A stretch of DNA of 27,329 nt, from positions 7,630 to 34,958 of the forward strand of contig NW_004457317.1 in NCBI RefSeq assembly GCF_000313135.1, given 5' to 3'. The notes below the pieces were generated by a model. That model was not told the origin of the DNA. It was given only the letters and a program-made list of their open reading frames with translations, and ran no database searches. Of the stretch, positions 23,234 through 27,329 are shown piece after piece. The translations under genes and the position numbers were made by a program. Numbering within the stretch: position 1 is the first letter of the stretch; each line of letters opens with the position of its first letter. This DNA comes from Acanthamoeba castellanii str. Neff (lineage: Eukaryota; Discosea; Longamoebia; Acanthamoebidae).

Positions 23234-26148
23234 TCAACAAGGAGGAGGACGATGGACCCAAGCAAGGCCAACACCAACATTGTGCTGGGCAAGGAAGCTT
23301 GCAACCAAGACAGAGGTCCATGTGGGGGCAGGCAACAGGAGGGGAGCACTGAGGGCGCCATGCTCAGCATTGGTGGCGAGCGTGGCTTTCTCAGCATCCA
23401 CAGCAGCCTTTGCTGTCTCCTCCACAGCCACCTCAAGAAGGGCAGCATCCATGAACACATCATATGTGGCCACGTCAATGTCTGAGTCGTCATCATCCTG
23501 GTACAGCTCCCCCTCACCCACTTCATCTGCCCCATCCTCATCCACCTCCTCCCTGTCATCGCCACCGCCACACAATGTTGCAGTCGACAGAGGGGTGTCA
23601 TCGCCGTCATCGGGCTCGCTGACACTCGTGGGCAGCGTGATCGTGTCGCACGGTGCAGCAGCAAGCATGCGAATGGCGTTGATGAGGTCCGTGCACTTCA
23701 TCTTGGAGAGCACAGGCAACGTTGGAGGCTGTGGCATGACCCACCCACTCTTCCTCCTCTCTTGCAGGAACGCCTTCATGGTGCCACATGTGACAGACTG
23801 CTGGGCCAGTGCAGAGCTGTGCTGCGCCATGACAGCCGTCACCGCCGCGTTCTCTGCCTCGAGCGCACTTCGTCTGGCTGCCTTCTCATGCTCCTGCTGG
23901 GCCTCTTCAGTGAACCTGCTCTCAGCGATGGCGTCCATCTCCTTTCTCTTCATGGCCCTCTGCAGCTCTGTACATGCCTCCTGCATGATCTGCACTTGAC
24001 CAACAATGAACAGTTACTGAGGAGGTCATGCACACAGGGTGAGCAGCTTGGGCAACACACATTTGGGAAGGCATTCATGTAGCCCTCCATCATGGTGCTA
24101 TTGTTGGGGTACTCATTGCAGGCCACACACGTGGAGAGGATGGCAGCACGGATGTTGTTGTTGCTCTCCTTCAGGTGCTCTCCAGTCTCGCCAAAGACAC
24201 ACTCAATTGGCCACATCATCACCAGCAGAACAAGATCACACATGAAGGGATCTTGTGCATACTCCCTGGCCATGAGATACTTGCTGTCTAGCTTCTTGAA
24301 TGTGACAAGCATCACTGCTGTGTACAGCTGCATCCACAGGAGGAATTGATGGGCAGTCTTGTGGGGAGGGTTCTTGGGGATGATGATCTGCAAGGTGCAT
24401 GGACCTGTGCTCTTCATGATGGTGAATGGTGTTGGTGATTTCAGATCCTTGAGAAGGGCAGGCGTAGGGTACAATGCATTGGGCGAGAGGCAGAGGCTGA
24501 AGGACGAGGAGGAGATGGATGTGGGTCGTGCTGATGATGGTGGTGAGGCACAATCCAGTGGGACTAGTGCTGACAAGGGAGACAAGTCAGCAAGGAATGG
24601 AGTAAACCGCAGGTCTGACAACAAGATGGAGGCGACATGTGTGCCCCATTTAGGAGCTAACTGCTTGATCTTCTCAGTCAGGTCGCTGGTGGTGAGCCGA
24701 TGTGGTTGGAGTGCGGCATCATTCAAGAAGAAGCTGATCATTGTGGCCAGGCTTGTGTAGAGTGCAAGGGTCAGCTCTACCAGCTTCTCCAGGCGCCCAA
24801 CGTAGCCCATCACCTTCTCAGCTGCCAGCAGCACACTCATGAATGGCCCAAGGATTCTCTGCATGTACATACTCCACTGTCAGCAGCTGTTGATCAACTG
24901 TTCATTCCTCACATACCTCCATTCCAATGGCGCTGATCTTGATCAAGCAGAAGATATCAGGATTGAGAAGGGCCTTGAAGTCTGCATTGTCTTTGTCGGT
25001 GAGGCATGCTGGTCCCAGAACTGTGTACCAGAGAATCAGGTATGGATACCTGCATTTGTGCAGGTTCAGTGTTATCAACAGCATGAACACAGGCCAGCAC
25101 AATGACCACGTACCACCAGTACACCCAGTGGGCCATCTGATCAATGCTGATGAAGTGCACGCGTGTCACATGGTCAGGTCGTGTTGGTTCGGCACCCAAG
25201 CTCTGCACAAAGCCTCACCATGGCCTCATCCATGACCCTTTGATCAGGCGCTGTGAGATTTGTTGCATCAACAATGTGAACAGCTTGTGGTACTGCTTCA
25301 CATCCGCTGGCGCCTGCAGGTGCAGCCACTTCCATTTCATGACTGTGAGCTTCACCAGGCTCTTGAATCGCTTTGGACAGAGGGAGAGTGTGTGCTTGGT
25401 ACAGCTCTTCTCAATGAGGGGCCAAAACTTGTGGTTGGCTGACATTGCCCTCCTCTCCCTCTCTTGATCAAGCAGGACTTGCACACCACCACAGTTTCCC
25501 TGATTGTTGTTGGTGTTGTCATAGGAGATGCCACAGACCTTGAACAGCTTGGTTGTTGGCATGCACAGCTTCTTCTGCTGCTTGACAAGGTCGTCCCACG
25601 CTCCCATGATTGCTTTGGCCTGCTCTCTTGCTGTTTTCCCATAGGGCATCTTGTAGACACCCACCATTCCCCTCCACAACTGATTGTCACAGATGCCATT
25701 GACTTGCAGGGTGAGGAATGAACGCTCATGGCCCTTGGTTGTGCCGTCCACAGTCACCACCAGATGCTGTCCCTCCAACAGAAGACTGCGATGGAGGAGT
25801 TAAGGGACAAGGTGCTGCCTTCTTTATATGTGATGATAGCATGACAATAACCATACCTTGCTCTCAGATATCTTCTTGCTCATCTCGTACCAGTGGCAGA
25901 TGTGGAATTCAATAAGGAACTGCACTGCTGAGTCCTTCAATGGAAACTGCTGCAGCTGCACTGCAAACAGATGCTGGAAGATGGTGTTGAGCACATTGCT
26001 GACCTGGGTCATTGAGACATGGTGCTTCCCCACCAGCTTGACAACCAGTGATTACACACTGAGTGTGTATGCATTGTTCTTGTTTTGCAGGAATCTTGGC
26101 CCAGCGATGGGCAGATCCAACACCAACTCGACAACAACTTGGCTTGCC
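23234..26148 (-). CDS. Transposase-like RNase H-fold protein (hAT-like pattern), N-terminus unresolved
   Basis: Exons that agree in phase: 26148-26058, 26003-25857, 25772-25219, 25146-25050, 24973-24917, 24858-24018, 23967-23234; at least 839 residues. Introns are 50-84 bp, shorter than most in neighbouring genes. HLVVTVDGTTKGH (first Asp), CGISYDNTNNNQG (second Asp with Asn/Gly) and KSCTKHTLSLC (C-x-x-H) follow the order seen in hAT-like DDE transposases; a late ECVFGETGEHLKESNN holds Glu candidates. Further on are a zinc-like NVCCPSCSPCVH, a charged helix and a long acidic tail. Upstream, a first exon may begin at ATG 26444 or 26464, but I could not join it in frame. Splicing of 25050-25219 is one of two possible readings. 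The base composition is AT-richer than the neighbours, which suggests a mobile origin. The family assignment is tentative. Confidence 0.6.
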
Positions 26149-26470
26149 CTGCACACATGCACCATTGAATGTGAGTGGTGGCTTCATTGATTAATTGCTT
26201 TTTATTGATGTATGTACAGTGGGGTGCTGAGGCTGTTGTGAAACTCAAGGTACGTGTTTTCTGCTCTCCTCTCCGCTGTTTGATTGAACAGTGGAGCAGT
26301 TGTGAGCTTGAGCTCACCCTGTTTACTTGTGTAATGAGCTCATCACAGGTAGTTTTGCCACTCACGCCATGCTACAGGTGAGAGGTCTTGTTGGCGCACT
26401 CTCTTTGCCTTTGCAGCAGAAACAGCTTCCCCTGCCCTCTTCATCCTCACCCAGCTCTTCTCATTTTTTG

Positions 26471-26860
26471 CAAAAATGGGAAAAATAAATTGATATAGGC
26501 CACGTCAGCATGACAGGTTTTTATTTCTCGGAAACACTCTGGAATGTGTGCAACTGCGACTGAAACCAGCTGCTTTTGTAAAAATGTCGACTTCCGAAAT
26601 TCCAACGGCAGCGGACAGCGCCAACTTTCGGAGGACACAAATCCAATCAGATAATGCCTTTCGACGACCACCCGGCCACACAAGCTGGGCGCCCTGCCGT
26701 TCTGTGGGGTTGCGCGAGCCTACATCTAATCTCACTGGCGGAAGTTTCCTACCGAAATTTCCATGGCAGGAACTTCCCGCCACTCATGCAAAAAACTTTA
26801 TCTCCCGATCGCGTGCACCGCACCACGACACGACACACACGACAAGACACACGACAAGCG
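26471..26860. promoter_or_regulatory. Divergent promoter region with E2F-like inverted repeat
   Basis: 390 bp between the transposase-like gene and the membrane-protein ATG. TGGCGGAAGTTTCCT (26736-26750) and AGGAACTTCCCGCCA (26768-26782) form an imperfect inverted repeat, and the right arm carries TTCCCGCC (26774-26781), an E2F-type core. GCGCCAAC at about 26619-26626 is a further E2F-like site. ACACGAC repeats occupy 26823-26857 just before the ATG. Confidence 0.45.
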
Positions 26861-27329
26861 ATGGACGTGCGGTCACGAACGAGAAGAGAGGAGGGAGAAG
26901 AAGAGGTCAACACCACCACCGCCACCCCACCACAGTTCAGCTACAGGCGGCCGCCCGTGGCCCGACGGGGCGACCAGTGGTGGCGCAGCTGGTGGTTCGT
27001 CGTGGGCGTGGCGGCGCTGGTGGTGGCCCTGGGCTGGTGGCTCCTGGTGCTCAAGTGGGAGTGGTACTGCTTCGCCTGGGCCAGCTGGGCCGACCCGGTC
27101 CTGCACGACGCGCGGGCCTGCCGGGCTGTGCAGCCGCCCTGCCTGGAGCGGGGGCGCCTCTTGACGGCGGCCTATGGCTTCAGATCAGTCTACGAGGGCC
27201 GACTCAACATCTCCAGGCTGAAGGAGGAAGGCCTGGAGTCGAGCCCTTTGTTGATGCTAGCGTCGAGTAGCGGCGAAGATGGATCCTCAAAATCTGCTTC
27301 TACGCGCGGGCAGATGATGAAGGTGGTGG
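26861..27329 (+). CDS. Single-pass membrane protein, N-terminal part (3' partial)
   Basis: Not recognised. The frame is open from ATG 26861 (G at -3 and +4) to the end of the window, 156 codons. A hydrophilic Arg/Glu/Thr-rich start of about 45 residues leads into one hydrophobic helix with tryptophan edges (WWFVVGVAALVVALGWWLLVL, written here in part: VGVAALVVALGWWLLVL), followed by a Cys/Trp-containing segment (WYCFAWASWADPVLHDARAC) and a Ser-rich stretch. Basic residues before the helix and a presumed lumenal remainder suggest a type II membrane protein, such as those of the Golgi; this is inference. An intron in the last 100 bases cannot be excluded. Confidence 0.65.
   Translation, partial: MDVRSRTRREEGEEEVNTTTATPPQFSYRRPPVARRGDQWWRSWWFVVGVAALVVALGWWLLVLKWEWYCFAWASWADPVLHDARACRAVQPPCLERGRLLTAAYGFRSVYEGRLNISRLKEEGLESSPLLMLASSSGEDGSSKSASTRGQMMKVV

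Larger units (their letters stand above)
23200..26470 (-). mobile_element. Possible transposon-derived region, ends not found
   Basis: The region around the transposase-like gene has lower GC and plainer codon use than the genes on both sides. I looked for terminal inverted repeats and target-site duplications near 22.5-23.2 kb and 26.4-26.8 kb and found none that convince. It may be a domesticated or immobile copy. Confidence 0.3.

Overview
The window looks like GC-rich nuclear DNA of a free-living amoeba, most like Acanthamoeba. The reasons are dense genes, many short GT-AG introns full of CGTGT/ACACG-type and CACACG-type repeats, eukaryotic gene families, and no bacterial operon structure. 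The organism call is inference. Exon boundaries were worked out by hand from splice sites and phase; where I say the phases agree, I checked that the exons join in one frame.

Layout, left to right. 99-1294 (+) is the 3' two thirds of GDP-L-fucose synthase. 1384-5342 (-) is a large TPR protein of unknown function with a Gly/Arg-rich linker, one in-frame TAG and one doubtful junction. A divergent promoter separates it from 5551-7188 (+), an unrecognised protein with a CxxC...CxxC segment. 7317-9686 (-) is a secreted beta-lactamase-fold serine hydrolase. 9931-11755 (-) is the tRNA threonylcarbamoyladenosine enzyme Sua5/YrdC. A second divergent promoter holding an E2F-like site leads to 11969-20332 (+), a 17-exon gene for a protein of about 2229 residues with a NACHT/STAND-type P-loop NTPase followed by a long HEAT/ARM-like solenoid. 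20539-22238 (-) is a TMEM144-type membrane transporter. About 1 kb without a convincing gene follows. 23234-26148 or further (-) is an AT-richer, intron-containing gene with an RNase H-fold (hAT-like) transposase pattern. 26861-27329 (+) is the start of a single-pass membrane protein cut by the window end.

The genes are mostly arranged tail-to-tail and head-to-head and do not form one pathway: nucleotide-sugar synthesis, tRNA modification, a secreted hydrolase, a membrane transporter and a possible intracellular sensor sit side by side. The best candidate for something undescribed is the NACHT-HEAT protein, which has the build of an NLR-like signalling NTPase. The TPR gene at 1384-5342 is the next most interesting because of its apparent breaks and an exon fragment duplicated inside one of its introns.
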